DNA of 64,000 nucleotides. Origin: Bimastos eiseni (lineage: Eukaryota > Annelida > Clitellata > Crassiclitellata > Lumbricidae). This document shows positions 27,101-33,695 of this stretch, one piece after another. The stretch lies in NCBI GenBank assembly GCA_959347315.1, contig OY365817.1:1923537-1987536 (forward strand), read 5' to 3'. The number at the start of each line of letters is the position of its first letter. Position 1 is the stretch's first letter. A program made the position numbers and the translations under genes. The notes below the pieces were generated by a model, which saw only the letters and a list, made by a program, of their open reading frames with translations, had not been told where the DNA came from and did no database searches.

Positions 27101-28944
27101 GGAAGCTAGAGGAGGGGTAAGTGGAAGAGGAGGCAGCAGAAGTAAGAAGAGGAGATTTGAGGTAGGAGAAAGAGAAAGAAGAGAGGAGGAAGAAAAGGAA
27201 GTAGATGTAGAAGAGGAGTGAGGAACTTGAGGAGAAGAGGAAGAGGAGAAGGATGAGGAGTAGAAAAAGAAGAAGGGGGACAGAAGAGGCAGCGGACGAT
27301 CAGAAGCAGAAGGAAAAGCTGGTGGATGAGGATGAAGAGGAGGATAAAGACGAGGACGAAATAGAGACGGAAGAAGAATGTCAGTAAGCAAAAGAGGAGG
27401 AGCAGAAATTAGGAGAAGGAGTAGGAAGAGGTGAAGGAGAAGAAAAGGCAGAGGAGGATCAGCAGGACGATTAACAGGGAAAGGAGGAGGAAGAGGAATG
27501 AGAAAAACAGCGATTAACACAAATACAAAGAAATGGGGAAGCATTACATGCGGGCATAGTACTTGGATTTCGAATGTGCCAGTTTGTTTATAATAGTAAT
27601 TAAGTCTTTGATGATGCAAGATTAACCTACATATTGAATGGTGACATTGTAACCCTAAAACCTGACGTTAACACGGGTAAAACCGGGTATACACGTACCA
27701 GTGATTAGTCTACCCGTACTCGACCAGTAAGATACTTACCCAGCATTGTACCCTACCCGTACCCGCGGAAACGTGTCGGGTACGGGTTACCCGCGAGTAC
27801 GGGTTACCCGCTGATCCATATTATGTATGCATGAATGCCATTTGTATGTATGAATGTTCTGCTATGTTACATTAGATAACATAATACACTAAACTGTAGT
27901 AAAACCACTGCAAGGTAAGCCGGACTGCTCAACAACCGATGATTGCTAAACTCTTTTTGCAGCTGGTATTGTGTTGAATTGAGACAGAAGGCCTACTATT
28001 TTATTCACGCTACTCCAAACACCTGCAACTTTTATATTTACGAATTTTTGTCTTGTTTCTTTCCGTTTCTGAAAAAGTTATATGTAATGCATGGCCTGGA
28101 GTTGCCTTGCTTGATGCTCACTCAAAAATCTCTCACAAGCAAAGACTCATAGTCGCCTTGACTGTTGCTCCTCAATTTATGCTGACCCCCCCGAAGTTCG
28201 AATTGGGCGTTTGGAGCGGGTTTTGCGTGCGGCTGCGCTACTGATTGGTGGGATTCCGAGAACAGGTCAGGTATCTGAGTACATGCGGCCGGGATATCCT
28301 GCACTGGTTACCTCTACTCCAGCGCATCTTATTTAGGATATCTGCCTTAGTTTGACGCTGCCTTGGCGGTACTGCACCAGCTTATTTGCAGGAGCTATGT
28401 CGCCCTATCACTGCCAGCAGTGGTCGACGACCACTTCGCTCTGCATTTCATGGTGACCTGATCGTCTCTTTTGCACGCGCTTCCATAATGCAGAATCGGG
28501 CTTTCTCGATCGTGCGACCTACCATCTGGAATGGACTTCCCATAGAGCTCCGTCGCCTACCCAAGAACACCTCTTCTTCGTTTTACGCCTCTCTTGAAAC
28601 TGTCCTTTTCAGCCGAGGATTAGGCGGGGAGCGCCTCTGAGTAGATATCTTGAAGGGGCGACATATCAAGTATTTTTGATTGATTGGTTGATTGACAATT
28701 ACCAGTGAACATTTCCATAACTTCAATTAATACATTAATTTTTATTCCTGCATTTCTATGACAACTTTGCCTGGGATCTGATTACACAATCTTGACTTCG
28801 GTTAACTTTTTACTTTGTTAATGTCAACAGGTCTTTGAGACAATTTACGACATGATAAGATTCCATCGTAACAACTCCATCGAAGTATCGAAGAATGGAG
28901 TTCTCGCAGGAAGAGTGAAGCTTGCTAAAGTTGCCGAGAAGTAG
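6067..28944 (+). CDS. BLNK/SLP-76-like SH2 adaptor protein, 22 recognised exons (5' end missing)
   Basis: Joined exons: 6067-6132, 7443-7549, 8046-8071, 8794-8841, 9849-9926, 11142-11237, 11962-12036, 12671-12754, 13708-13770, 14605-14694, 15671-15706, 16734-16808, 18390-18434, 18984-19079, 19941-20063, 21791-21833, 22262-22438, 23873-24064, 25033-25067, 25560-25640, 26460-26606, 28831-28944. All junctions are AG/GT, the phases match throughout, and the 1897 bases leave one frame of 631 residues plus stop. Layout: basic helix (1-22), Pro-rich/acidic linker with Tyr at 72, 104, 133, 188, 237, 249, 275, 288, 322, 361 and 418, then SH2 (about 525-631) with the phosphotyrosine-binding Arg 552 in TYLVRDS. 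In vertebrates this family links Syk/Zap-70-type kinases to Vav, Nck, Grb2/Gads and PLC-gamma in the cytosol below immune receptors. The first residues could be the end of a SAM domain, as in SLP-76, but that is inference. The start codon was not found. Confidence 0.88.
6300..6960. mobile_element. LINE reverse-transcriptase fragments in inverted orientation (intron)
   Basis: On the minus strand about 6330-6425 encodes DNNEFSVGIFI followed, after a frameshift, by DLAKAFDTVD, a CR1-type RT block. The same 30-base stretch (gataataatgaattctcagt) appears on the plus strand at about 6918-6950. Two pieces of one element therefore face each other. Both are dead. Confidence 0.6.
7443..7549 (+). CDS. 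SH2-adaptor exon 2 (Pro-rich, Asp run)
   Basis: The acceptor is tgttctgtctag and the donor gtcagt. It encodes IPGRSNNRPVPPV, a Pro/Thr/Val segment, APPLPT and five Asp. The phase (in with one base, out with one) joins both neighbours. The PxxP clusters are possible SH3 ligands, and the Asp run foreshadows the acidic patches of exons 3, 5 and 6. Confidence 0.82.
7790..8035. repeat. Degenerate (catatcttacca)n tandem repeat just upstream of exon 3
   Basis: Variants of catatcttaccatt recur about every 12-15 bases on the plus strand, ending ten bases before the exon 3 acceptor. Being pyrimidine-rich, it may merge with the polypyrimidine tract. Short open frames here are repeat artefacts. Confidence 0.75.
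8046..8071 (+). CDS. SH2-adaptor exon 3 (26-bp microexon)
   Basis: The acceptor is ctttttttgttag and the donor gtaaat. It encodes ADFDDEEW after completing a Gly codon and ends in phase 0. It is accepted because it is the only piece that restores phase between exons 2 and 4, and because its acidic content matches its neighbours. It is less certain than the longer exons. Confidence 0.65.
8794..8841 (+). CDS. SH2-adaptor exon 4 (first Tyr motif, YDNE)
   Basis: The acceptor is ttgtctttag and the donor gtaaga; it is a phase 0-0 exon of 16 codons. It encodes DDQGVYDNEEILQPAK. Tyr 72 is followed by DNEE: YxN can bind Grb2-type SH2 domains, and the acidic surroundings suit Syk-family kinases. The binding partner is inference. 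Confidence 0.85.
8870..9345. repeat. Degenerate (ttgacttaataa)n repeat
   Basis: Words such as ttgacttaataattga and gattgattta recur for about 475 bases without an exact period. It lies in the intron before exon 5. I see no coding signal. Confidence 0.8.
9366..9770. repeat. 20-bp minisatellite, about 20 copies
   Basis: The unit is gactggattattggctgaaa, with point variants (ggataatcggct; gactgtataatc). The first two units carry ccggccgg instead. The period is exactly 20 bases and the array ends about 80 bases before the exon 5 acceptor. Because 20 is not divisible by three, stops occur in all frames over two or three units. Confidence 0.93.
9849..9926 (+). CDS. SH2-adaptor exon 5 (polyproline plus YVQP)
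   Basis: The acceptor is tttcattattag and the donor gtatga; phase 0-0, 26 codons. It encodes RRHDPL, six Pro, NDDDESDGD and then YVQPA. Tyr 104 with Pro at +3 is a YxxP motif of the kind used by Crk/Nck and PLC-gamma SH2 domains; vertebrate BLNK has a related YVMP. The run of six Pro is a likely SH3 or EVH1 ligand. Confidence 0.9.
9927..11141. other. Intron 5, no additional exon recognised
   Basis: AT-rich sequence with short CAGTCAGTC-like and (aaat)n words. The open frame at 10028-10336 lacks splice-consistent boundaries and has no recognisable domain, so it is not called. Confidence 0.6.
11142..11237 (+). CDS. SH2-adaptor exon 6 (Pro-rich, Asp8, YEKA)
   Basis: The acceptor is tctattttcag and the donor gtagac; phase 0-0, 32 codons. 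It encodes DPGPTSRPPAPPPL, eight Asp, then NLYEKANVAA. Tyr 133 follows an acidic run, good context for a Syk/Src-family substrate. The Asp run is encoded by a GAT repeat and may vary in length between individuals. Confidence 0.9.
11962..12036 (+). CDS. SH2-adaptor exon 7 (Pro-rich, no Tyr)
   Basis: The acceptor is atttttgttag and the donor gtttgc; phase 0-0, 25 codons. It encodes IPAKTLPPRNPPAQTVRSVP and PPPAQ. LPPRNPP is a plausible SH3 ligand. It and exon 9 are the only exons of the cassette array without a tyrosine. Confidence 0.85.
12110..12310. repeat. Imperfect (tta/ttg)n and (cta)n microsatellite in intron 7
   Basis: Runs of tattgttattgttact are followed by ctactactact and ctacttcccc. 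The open frames across it encode Leu/Ile/Val repeats and are artefacts. Confidence 0.8.
12671..12754 (+). CDS. SH2-adaptor exon 8 (Pro-rich, YEAN)
   Basis: The acceptor is tcattttcag and the donor gtgaga; phase 0-0, 28 codons. It encodes GPNVPSPTGGRTPVAPPHQP followed by ILYEANEA. Tyr 188 has Glu at +1 and Asn at +3, matching exon 6 (YEKAN) and exon 10 (YEQAD), so these exons look like copies of one ancestral cassette. Confidence 0.9.
12790..13345. repeat. 9-bp satellite (atacatatt)n, about 60 copies
   Basis: The unit atacatatt recurs with variants gtacatatt, atgcatatt and ttacatatt for about 550 bases, starting 35 bases after the exon 8 donor. Nine is divisible by three, so long frames stay open on both strands (HII repeats, YIL repeats, NMY repeats). 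These are not genes. Confidence 0.96.
13708..13770 (+). CDS. SH2-adaptor exon 9 (Pro-rich, no Tyr)
   Basis: The acceptor is atgttatccag and the donor gtattg; phase 0-0, 21 codons. It encodes VSPPPPPRNTSPPNPRPTGP and K. PPPPPRN resembles LPPRNPP of exon 7, suggesting duplication of an SH3-ligand cassette. Confidence 0.87.
14455..14525 (+). mobile_element. 3' tail of an L2-type LINE or partner SINE
   Basis: The sequence cttcttgaagaggcgctatt is followed by a (gatt)n tail. It is close to the L2-like 3' ends at 28630-28700 and 49995-50060, which also read gggcgctata-type and end in ATTG or TGAA repeats. Confidence 0.6.
14605..14694 (+). CDS. SH2-adaptor exon 10 (RAPLPVP, YEQA)
   Basis: The acceptor is gatatctgcag and the donor gtgaga; phase 0-0, 30 codons. 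It encodes TSVAAVVRGRAPLPVPQQEQ then DEYEQADQVL. Tyr 237. The RGRAPLPVP block recurs in exon 14 (HGRAPVPVP), direct evidence of exon duplication. Confidence 0.92.
15540..15610. repeat. (CAT)n microsatellite
   Basis: About 65 bases of catcatcat with cgt variants lie in intron 10. Only repeat-encoded frames cross it. Confidence 0.9.
15671..15706 (+). CDS. SH2-adaptor exon 11 (36-bp microexon, YEHP)
   Basis: The acceptor is attgttacag and the donor gtaaaa; phase 0-0, 12 codons. It encodes PQEIYEHPDEFE. Tyr 249 with Pro at +3 (YEHP) is close to the YESP/YEPP motifs through which SLP-76 recruits Vav and Nck. Confidence 0.87.
16140..16290 (+). mobile_element. tRNA-derived SINE, head-truncated
   Basis: The stretch ggaccttgatcaagtccttc, then gcgcacaataatttgccctgc, matches the body of the SINE at 62590-62640 (ggaccttgagtaagtctttc, then gcacacaattgctctgc). 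The tRNA-like head is reduced to a poor B box. Confidence 0.65.
16345..16612 (+). mobile_element. Second SINE-like element with (TGAA)n tail
   Basis: A B-box-like ggttcgaatcc lies near 16402-16413. The element ends with agaggcgctatgtaaatt and (gaat)n. The tail resembles the L2-type 3' ends in this window, as expected of a SINE that borrows L2 machinery. The open frames inside are not genes. Confidence 0.6.
16734..16808 (+). CDS. SH2-adaptor exon 12 (Pro-rich, YEDP)
   Basis: The acceptor is tttttcttgcaag and the donor gtgagt; phase 0-0, 25 codons. It encodes PQPSLPSRTVPPRPSSEVYE and DPQQP. Tyr 275 in YEDP is another YxxP site after a basic-Pro stretch (SRTVPPRP) that could bind an SH3 domain. 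Confidence 0.92.
16809..18389. other. Intron 12, no additional exon recognised
   Basis: This 1.6-kb intron has a short (aaggt)n stretch near 17150-17190 and an L2-like 3' tail near 18250-18290 (catgcgctatataaatct). The frame at 16854-17096 has no domain or matching splice phase. Confidence 0.55.
18390..18434 (+). CDS. SH2-adaptor exon 13 (45-bp, YESV)
   Basis: The acceptor is ttttaattacag and the donor gttagt; phase 0-0, 15 codons. It encodes RPAVPDYESVEEVKM. Tyr 288 in DYES recalls the DYESP motifs of vertebrate SLP-76, without the Pro. Confidence 0.87.
18470..18870. repeat. 55-bp tandem repeat, about 7 diverged copies
   Basis: The unit begins ggtagtcaaggtcttagaga, continues aattctcccttatcaaagac and ends ttctatggtcataat. 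Two central copies are each 55 bases with a few substitutions; outer copies are diverged. It starts 35 bases after the exon 13 donor. Confidence 0.88.
18984..19079 (+). CDS. SH2-adaptor exon 14 (RAPVPVP, YEIT)
   Basis: The acceptor is gtctgtctag and the donor gtatgg; phase 0-0, 32 codons. It encodes NQVSSGVAQHGRAPVPVPNP then DPGDMYEITDSV. Tyr 322. It parallels exon 10 in both its Pro block and Tyr spacing. Confidence 0.92.
19310..19460 (+). mobile_element. Interspersed repeat (LINE 3' tail type)
   Basis: Matches 57176-57300 nearly word for word over ggactatcctttggacaacc, then ctttcgatttgacg and caggtgccctgctc. Both end in a GTGGCGCAT/CTTT-like motif followed by attacgatta. A dispersed element, family uncertain. 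Confidence 0.65.
19941..20063 (+). CDS. SH2-adaptor exon 15 (APPPKPVK, YEET)
   Basis: The acceptor is tactttctttgaag and the donor gtagat; phase 0-0, 41 codons. It encodes ILPLSTPHSNSPGPTVQ, RAPPPKPVKHPMDDF and YEETDVKPQ. Tyr 361 in an acidic setting. RAPPPKPVK is the best Pro/basic SH3-ligand candidate in the protein. A shorter form starting at AGA GCG (acceptor acagtgcag) would also be in frame. Confidence 0.9.
20350..21620 (+). mobile_element. Heavily decayed L2-type LINE, endonuclease part
   Basis: Near 20968-21190 the frame reads GD-like DFKIHDSFASNSSRS, then LPTWSNM and PTVTTTHLT, followed by SFDHISFYIY and PSDYYLSVIGFSR. This is the spacing of the LINE endonuclease GDFN...SDH region. 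About 21290-21600 resembles the linker after it. Full of stops; evidence is pattern only. Confidence 0.5.
21791..21833 (+). CDS. SH2-adaptor exon 16 (43-bp)
   Basis: The acceptor is ccgtgtgcag and the donor gttagt; phase 0 in, phase 1 out. It encodes MNDEPPLKPERLQL plus a split Gly. Its phase change is what makes exons 17 and 18 (phase 1-1) fit. PPLKPERL is another possible SH3 site. Confidence 0.8.
21878..22040. repeat. (TG)n microsatellite and degenerate GT-rich tract
   Basis: A tgtgtgtg run occurs at about 21878-21898, with further GT-rich words to about 22040, in intron 16. Confidence 0.85.
22262..22438 (+). CDS. SH2-adaptor exon 17 (YSGP)
   Basis: The acceptor is cacactatag and the donor gtgatt; phase 1-1, 59 codons with the split ones. 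It encodes NQIKTGLPTIGIGLNTVAV, a basic stretch REARGKLRAAIPK, DYSGPIVTTHKDT and an end in GGIMERFQ. Tyr 418 has Pro at +3. Unlike the other linker exons it is not Pro-rich, and I do not recognise a domain. Confidence 0.85.
22439..23872. other. Intron 17 with a GC-rich block of unknown nature
   Basis: Most of the intron is AT-rich, but 23250-23545 is sharply GC-rich, with many CpG (gcgcctccggaaggcggcag near 23380). Small open frames on both strands cross the block, with no motif. It could be a transposon 5' end or a CpG-rich regulatory block. Confidence 0.5.
23873..24064 (+). CDS. SH2-adaptor exon 18 (long Pro-rich)
   Basis: The acceptor is cggttatttcag; the donor gtagga is weak and was chosen because it gives phase 1 to match exon 19. 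It encodes VQPQPPAKATKVTPVPPQP, TAAVPPHHPSTSAPG, PEPPKRRQERPPPPG and a tail of EKANS. It has no Tyr. PPKRRQERPPPP is a strong basic-Pro SH3 ligand candidate. If the donor is skipped the frame runs on to a stop at 24175-24177, which would remove the SH2 domain. Confidence 0.85.
24346..24832. mobile_element. Possible non-autonomous DNA transposon
   Basis: The left end reads ggggccgtccacatattacg. The right end is its imperfect inverse (taatatatggatgggccc). The inside has G-rich blocks with gtacgtacgc and gggggaggggt. A clear target duplication was not found. Confidence 0.5.
25033..25067 (+). CDS. SH2-adaptor exon 19 (35-bp)
   Basis: The acceptor is atgtatttcag and the donor gtaagc; phase 1 in, 0 out. 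It encodes PAVVATPTADA. A short linker just before the SH2 domain; called mainly because phase and both splice sites fit. Confidence 0.75.
25560..25640 (+). CDS. SH2-adaptor exon 20 (start of SH2 domain)
   Basis: The acceptor is ttatacatag and the donor gttagt; phase 0-0, 27 codons. It encodes NDVKKQQWYFGDCERERANQ, then LLLNSKE. WYFGDCERERAN is the SH2 betaA-alphaA start and resembles the WYAGACDRKSAE start of BLNK. The intron lies just before the FLVRES-like strand. Confidence 0.95.
26460..26606 (+). CDS. SH2-adaptor exon 21 (SH2 core with FLVRES-like motif)
   Basis: The acceptor is ttggatgtgcag and the donor gttggt; phase 0-0, 49 codons. It encodes AGTYLVRDSKRSGQPYTLGM, FYNGDVFNISIRQ and KFALGSEKPDEH. 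The Arg of TYLVRDS binds the phosphate. QPYTL, the NI-x-IR strand and ALG are typical of the BLNK/SLP-76/CLNK SH2 subgroup. Confidence 0.97.
27000..27510. repeat. About 0.5-kb polypurine tract (plus strand G/A)
   Basis: The plus strand is almost only A and G (words ggaagaggaggagg, aagaagagga) with few interruptions. The 207-aa minus-strand frame across it is Pro/Ser/Leu/Phe-only and is an artefact of the pyrimidine strand. The tract would be purine-rich in the nascent RNA of the adaptor gene. Confidence 0.92.
28150..28700 (+). mobile_element. L2-type LINE, 3' fragment (intron 21)
   Basis: The frame at 28386-28640 ends in NRAFSIVRPTIWNGLPIELR and SSFYASLETVLFSRGL, the conserved RT C-terminal end of L2/CR1 elements (RAFS-x-V-x-P-x-x-WN-x-LP). 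It is followed by ggagcgcctctgagtag, a cgacata variant of the 3' motif and an (attg)n tail. Upstream frames are broken. Confidence 0.85.
28831..28944 (+). CDS. SH2-adaptor last exon (end of SH2, stop)
   Basis: The acceptor is aatgtcaacag; 37 codons and TAG at 28942-28944. It encodes VFETIYDMIRFHRNNSIEVS then KNGVLAGRVKLAKVAEK. The I-x-x-x-I-x-x-H pattern of SH2 helix B is clear (ETIYDMIRFH). The protein ends right after the domain, as in BLNK and SLP-76. Confidence 0.95.
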   Translation, partial: VFETIYDMIRFHRNNSIEVSKNGVLAGRVKLAKVAEK

Positions 28945-30060
28945 CCAACCTCGTTTCCCGTGTCACAACCTTCCCCTTGCTTTTACTCGATCATCTGATC
29001 TTACTCGGGAGTTTCCTAAATTGCCTTTCATTCCTTTTCGCGACAGCTCTTATAAAATAGTTTCCCCTGAAATAGCAGCCTTCAAGTTTGCATGCTAAAT
29101 CACACTTACGATTGCAGTGCCATATCTTCTACACTCACGTGGCTGTACAGCACTGCTCAACGTTTACGCTTGGTAAAAGTTGTCTATTTATTGTATGCTA
29201 TGTTTCTGTACCTAGTACTACTAGACTTGCGTACCTACTGGTAGTACTATTTGTATATTTTCATATAGCTTCCTCCGTGTCCTTGTTTTCTCCTTTATTT
29301 CCTGCCCCGCACCCCCACTTTCATTGTCTTGTACTAAGTCACTCTGCCTACATGTATTTTCTCTTTTCGTTGACTGTCCGATCACATCGTGTGCCACTTA
29401 ATCTGCTACCTTTCGCTGTCGTATCTTGGGTCACCCTACTCCATCCCTATTTTTACTTAACCTTCTTTTCATGTTCAATAGTGGCTTTTCTTGTGCTTTT
29501 CATCTTTGCTCATTCTACAGTGATGTCCAATCTCGCACGTCTTCCAAGGCCAACGCTATATAACAAGCCATTCGTCAAATTCACTCCAGGTCATTTCCTG
29601 TGTATACTGCCATCTATGTGTCTGTCTCCTGTATATATATATATATATTATGTGTGTGTGTGTGTCCTGCTCTCTTTATGTCTGTCTCTTGTCTTTTCCT
29701 GTGTGTCCAGCAATCACTATGTTGATCTTCTGTCATTCCCTGTGTGTCCTGCTCTCTCTCTCGGTCTCTGTCTGTGTGTCCAGCTATCTCTGTATCGGTG
29801 GCCTGTCTTTGCCTTTGTGTGTGTCTGCCCACCTCAGTCGGTGGAGGATGACGATGTGAACGTCTCTGTATGTCGCCACACTTTGGAAACCACTCTTACG
29901 TTAAAGATAAAATCGTATTATAATTATTGTCGCCTGCTATGATAAGAAAACATTACTAACGCTTCAACACATTTCAAACTTTTACAACGAGTTCAACATA
30001 TTAATCGTAAACGATATCCTATATTGAACTTTTCTAAGGACTTTATATCTTGCAGTTGTT
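28945..30060. other. 3' flank / presumed 3' UTR of the adaptor gene, with CT-rich repeats
   Basis: No strong AATAAA was found close to the stop. At 29630-29830 there is a degenerate gtgtgtcctgctctct tandem repeat beside a short (TA)n run. The 284-aa open frame at 29088-29942 is low-complexity, lacks motifs and overlaps the repeat, so it is not called a gene. Confidence 0.55.
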
Positions 30061-32335
30061 TACATGAAAGCGTCCTTTCATATTTAAAGCGATTGCATTA
30101 AATGGGATTGCTACTTCTTGTATCATAAAACTACTAAAATAGAATTGCCGCTGCTAACAATAAAAACTACTAAACTAGGACTGCCACTGCTCGTTGATTT
30201 CGCAAATGTTATTCCTTAAATGTTAACGAGTATAATGTGATACATTTTCTTATGTGCTAGTTTGCTTAAAATAGGATTGCCACTGCTAATAATAAGAAAC
30301 TCCTATAGGATTGTAATTGCTCGCAATAGGGCTACACAGAAATAGGATTTCCTATACTTTTATTAGAAAACTACTAAAATATTATTGTCACTGTTGACCA
30401 TTATAGGAAACCACTCAAATAGGATTTATAAAACTTGCATTAGGAAAATACTAAAATAGGATTGCCACTGCTAATAACAAGAAACTACTAAAATGGGAAT
30501 GCCTCTAGCATAATAAAATTACTGAAATAGGATTGCCACTGCTAATAATAAGAAACTACTAAAATGGGATTCGCATTGCTCATTACTAAACCACTAAAAT
30601 TAAAACCACTAAATTAAAATTTCCAATATTTGCATTGGAAAACCACTAGAATAGGATTGCCGTTGCTAATAATAAGAAACTACTAAATGGGTTTGCTACT
30701 TCTTGTATCATAAGTCTACTAAAATGCCACAACTTGTAACTGAAGCTACTAAAATAAAATTGCTGCTACTCGTTATAAGAAACCACTGAAATCAGATCGG
30801 ACAATAGGAGACTAATTGAACACAATTGTCACTACTTCTAATAGGAAACCACTAAATTAGGATTGTCACAAATCGCGATGGGAAACTAATTAAATTGTAT
30901 TGTCACTAGTCATTATTGTAGACTAAAAAATTGAATTGCTACTACTCATAATTAGAAACTACTTAAATATTAATCCAAATGTCAAATAGGGAACTACTAA
31001 AACAGTATTGTCACTACTTATATTAGGAACCTATTAAATTGGATTACCACTACATATAATGCCCAATAAACAAAATAGGAACATTACTACGTTTAATGGG
31101 AAGCTACTAGAGTAGGTAATCATTACTTTTAATAGGAAACTACTAAAATGTGATTACCACTCTTAATAGAAACTAATAAAACATGATCACCACTAGTAGC
31201 CTAACAGGTAAAACTTTCATACCACGAAAACTACTACTAATAGGGAAACTTCGACAACTTACAAAACTACTGCTACACTAGGAGACTACTACTACATTTG
31301 TTAGTAGTGAAAGAATACTCCTACCAAACGGAAAATCTACACCTACTGCCACTAGAAAAGCTACTAGTAATTGGAATACCACAACTATCAAAAAGCAATT
31401 GCTTCTACTGATAGGAAAACTACCGCTGATAGGAAACCTACAACTAATCGTAACATTACAACTACTAATAGGAAAACTATTACTAATGGAAAAACAACAA
31501 ATAATACTAATAGAAAATATTTTTTTACCATTAGAAAAACTAATAATAATAAGAAAAATAGTTATAAGAAAAATAGTTACAGGAAAAATACAACTGCTGT
31601 TAATAGGAAACCTACCACTAGGAAAATGCTACCACTAGAAATAGGAAACTATGAATAATAAAAATATTACAATAAATAGATCATTTAAAAGCTTGAGCTA
31701 CTAGTACAATAAATACTTCGACTGCTAAAAAGAAAATTCAACCACTATCAGAAAAACTATTACTAATAGAAAAGCAACTACTAATACTAATAAGATAGCT
31801 GCTACTTCTACCAATGGGAAACTGCTACTATATAATATAGAAAAAATACTAATAGGAAAATACAACCACTGCTAACAGGAAACCTACCACTAATAGAAAA
31901 AATAATACTAATTGCAAAACTGGGCTACTACTAGAAAAATACTAGGATTAATAGAAAAAATTTCAACTACCAGTACACTAAATACTACTACTAATAGAAA
32001 AATAAAACAACTAATAGAAAAAATAATAAGACCACAAAGAGGAAAAAAATCCACATTAATAAAAATATATTCTACGAGTAGTAATAGGAAACTACTTTTT
32101 GCAACAAATAGAAACATATTAAACTACAAATATCCCTACGAGTAAGAAATATACAATTAATAGTAGGAAATACCCAGCAACTGCTAATAGGAACAATGCA
32201 ACAACTTCTACTAGGATAAATACAACAACTTTTAATAGGAAACATACTTTAACCACTAGAGTAGAAAAATTCTGCAACTAATGCGCAAATTGCAGCTAGG
32301 TAACTTTGATTCAGAATAGGAACAACGCAAATACA
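30060..32335. repeat. 2.2-kb degenerate satellite, roughly 30-40-bp units
   Basis: Words such as aggattgccactgctaata and ataagaaactactaaaat recur all along, increasingly diverged and A-rich toward 32 kb (aataggaaaactactac-like). The period drifts, so it is an old array. Open frames at 31371-31658 and 31912-32145 are repeat-encoded. Confidence 0.85.
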
Positions 32336-32359
32336 TAAACGTAGAGAACTCTTTCACTG

Positions 32360-32570
32360 TTTTCAAATGACGCCGTAATCTGCACAAGGGTGGACTTGCC
32401 TTATGCCTTGGGAATGCCTTATAAGGCATTCCCACAGTCCACCCTGTTGATCCTTCTCTTCCTCCAAAACTTTGAAACTCCAGTAAATTCTCAATCCTCC
32501 AGCTAGTCTCTTAGGCGGCGTTCCAAACTTTGCCCATATTTCAGCCTTTTCAGGACTCACCTTATTGGGT
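32360..32570 (-). other. Unassigned open frame with a 24-bp palindrome
   Basis: A minus-strand frame of 65 codons (SPEKAEIWAKFGTPPKRLAG, then GLRIYWSFKVLEEEKD) has ordinary amino-acid composition, unlike the repeat frames around it. The palindrome at 32409-32432 (gggaatgccttataaggcat + tccc) lies inside. It may be a transposon remnant. I do not recognise it. Confidence 0.3.
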
Positions 32571-32997
32571 TCCTATTCAACAGCGTATGCTGTACAAAAC
32601 CCTTTCCTTTTGCGTAACTGCTTGCAGAGACGGCCCGACCTACCTGAAGGTTTAGTTCACTTTAGTTTTTTCTTTATCTATAATTGTCTTCTTGCACACT
32701 TCCACTCGCGGCCTTGAGGTCGTCGCGCACATGCTCTGCCGCGGCCCACTTCAGGAGCAAAGCGCTTCAGCTTGATTGTACGAATCCTTAAGATAGGTGT
32801 CAAACAATTGAAAATGGGCTGTTAAAGAAAGCCATGCGTGACTTACAAAACATCTATAAATCTATTACTAAGCCTAAAGTTCTGAGGCCTGGATATCTAT
32901 TTTGTGAACATTTCGATATGATGCTGCAGACAGGAAGCTTTTTTGGTGAATCTTAACAAATATATTGTCCAGAATCACACGAAGTGCATTGACAGTT

Positions 32998-33224
32998 ACA
33001 TTACATTACAACTGAACTTTGATATTACCCTTCTTCCAACAATTCTTGTTCAGAAGTGCACACGCCTCCACGATGCACATGCAGTTGTAATGCAGTGCAA
33101 TTGTGCGTGAAAGACTTGTCAAGGTGCTTACACAGTGACTCCTTGGACGAGGATCCAACCCACTCACCCATCACACACTGTACGTTACGGGCCGGCGGCT
33201 CTTGTCAATCGGCCACCGTGCCAC
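32998..33224 (-). mobile_element. tRNA-derived SINE, copy 2, inserted in unit A
   Basis: Same family as 4015-4205. Unit C reads straight through gcgttgacagttgatgg (52436-52452), while unit A has the SINE between two copies of ACAGTT (32992-32997 and 33225-33230). This gives exact ends, a 6-base target duplication and insertion after the duplication. The tail is (TTGTAA)n-like on the minus strand. Confidence 0.85.
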
Positions 33225-33695
33225 ACAGTTGTTGGTAGGGGAACAACAGCACAGGAAAGGTGAACGCTGTGGTGAAACATTTGGAAATTTGGAAATGGGT
33301 TGTTGAAAGGAAGGCATGCGAAAGAATGAGAATGGAGGCAGCACAGGCGTTGGCCTGAGCATAACATGACCACCTCAGATTCGTTATATTATTATCATTA
33401 TATAAATTATTATTAAAATAAAATTATTATAGGACAAGGCCTATACAAATTTTATAACAAGACTACTAAAGCAGAGCCGAGCATTCACTGAAGAGAGGCA
33501 CCTTTAAAGTTCTTGCGGATAGATCCGTAATTGATAGAGCTATGTGAAGATGGGTAACATCGACATGATGATGTTACTGGACTTCAAAGTGACCGACTAT
33601 GGACCTACTTTGGCAAGAATAGCACGATAGGACAGGAAGGTCAAGCTGATTACAAAGACCTATCTAAAAAGAATCATTTAAACTAGAATAAACTT

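Larger units (their letters stand above)
26607..28830. other. Intron 21 (holds purine tract and L2 fragment)
   Basis: A 2.2-kb intron that splits the SH2 domain. It carries the purine-only tract (27000-27510), GTACCCG/CGGGTAC-rich patches at 26860-26895 and 27660-27810, and an L2 LINE 3' fragment (28150-28700). Confidence 0.8.

Noticed and set aside
26996..27619. 207-aa minus-strand open frame rich in Pro, Leu, Ser and Phe
   Set aside because: It is the complement of the polypurine tract; composition is forced by pyrimidine-only codons.
29088..29942. 284-aa plus-strand open frame, the longest in the window
   Set aside because: Low-complexity, many Cys/Ser/Leu from CT- and GT-rich repeats, no domain, no splice support; lies just after the adaptor stop.
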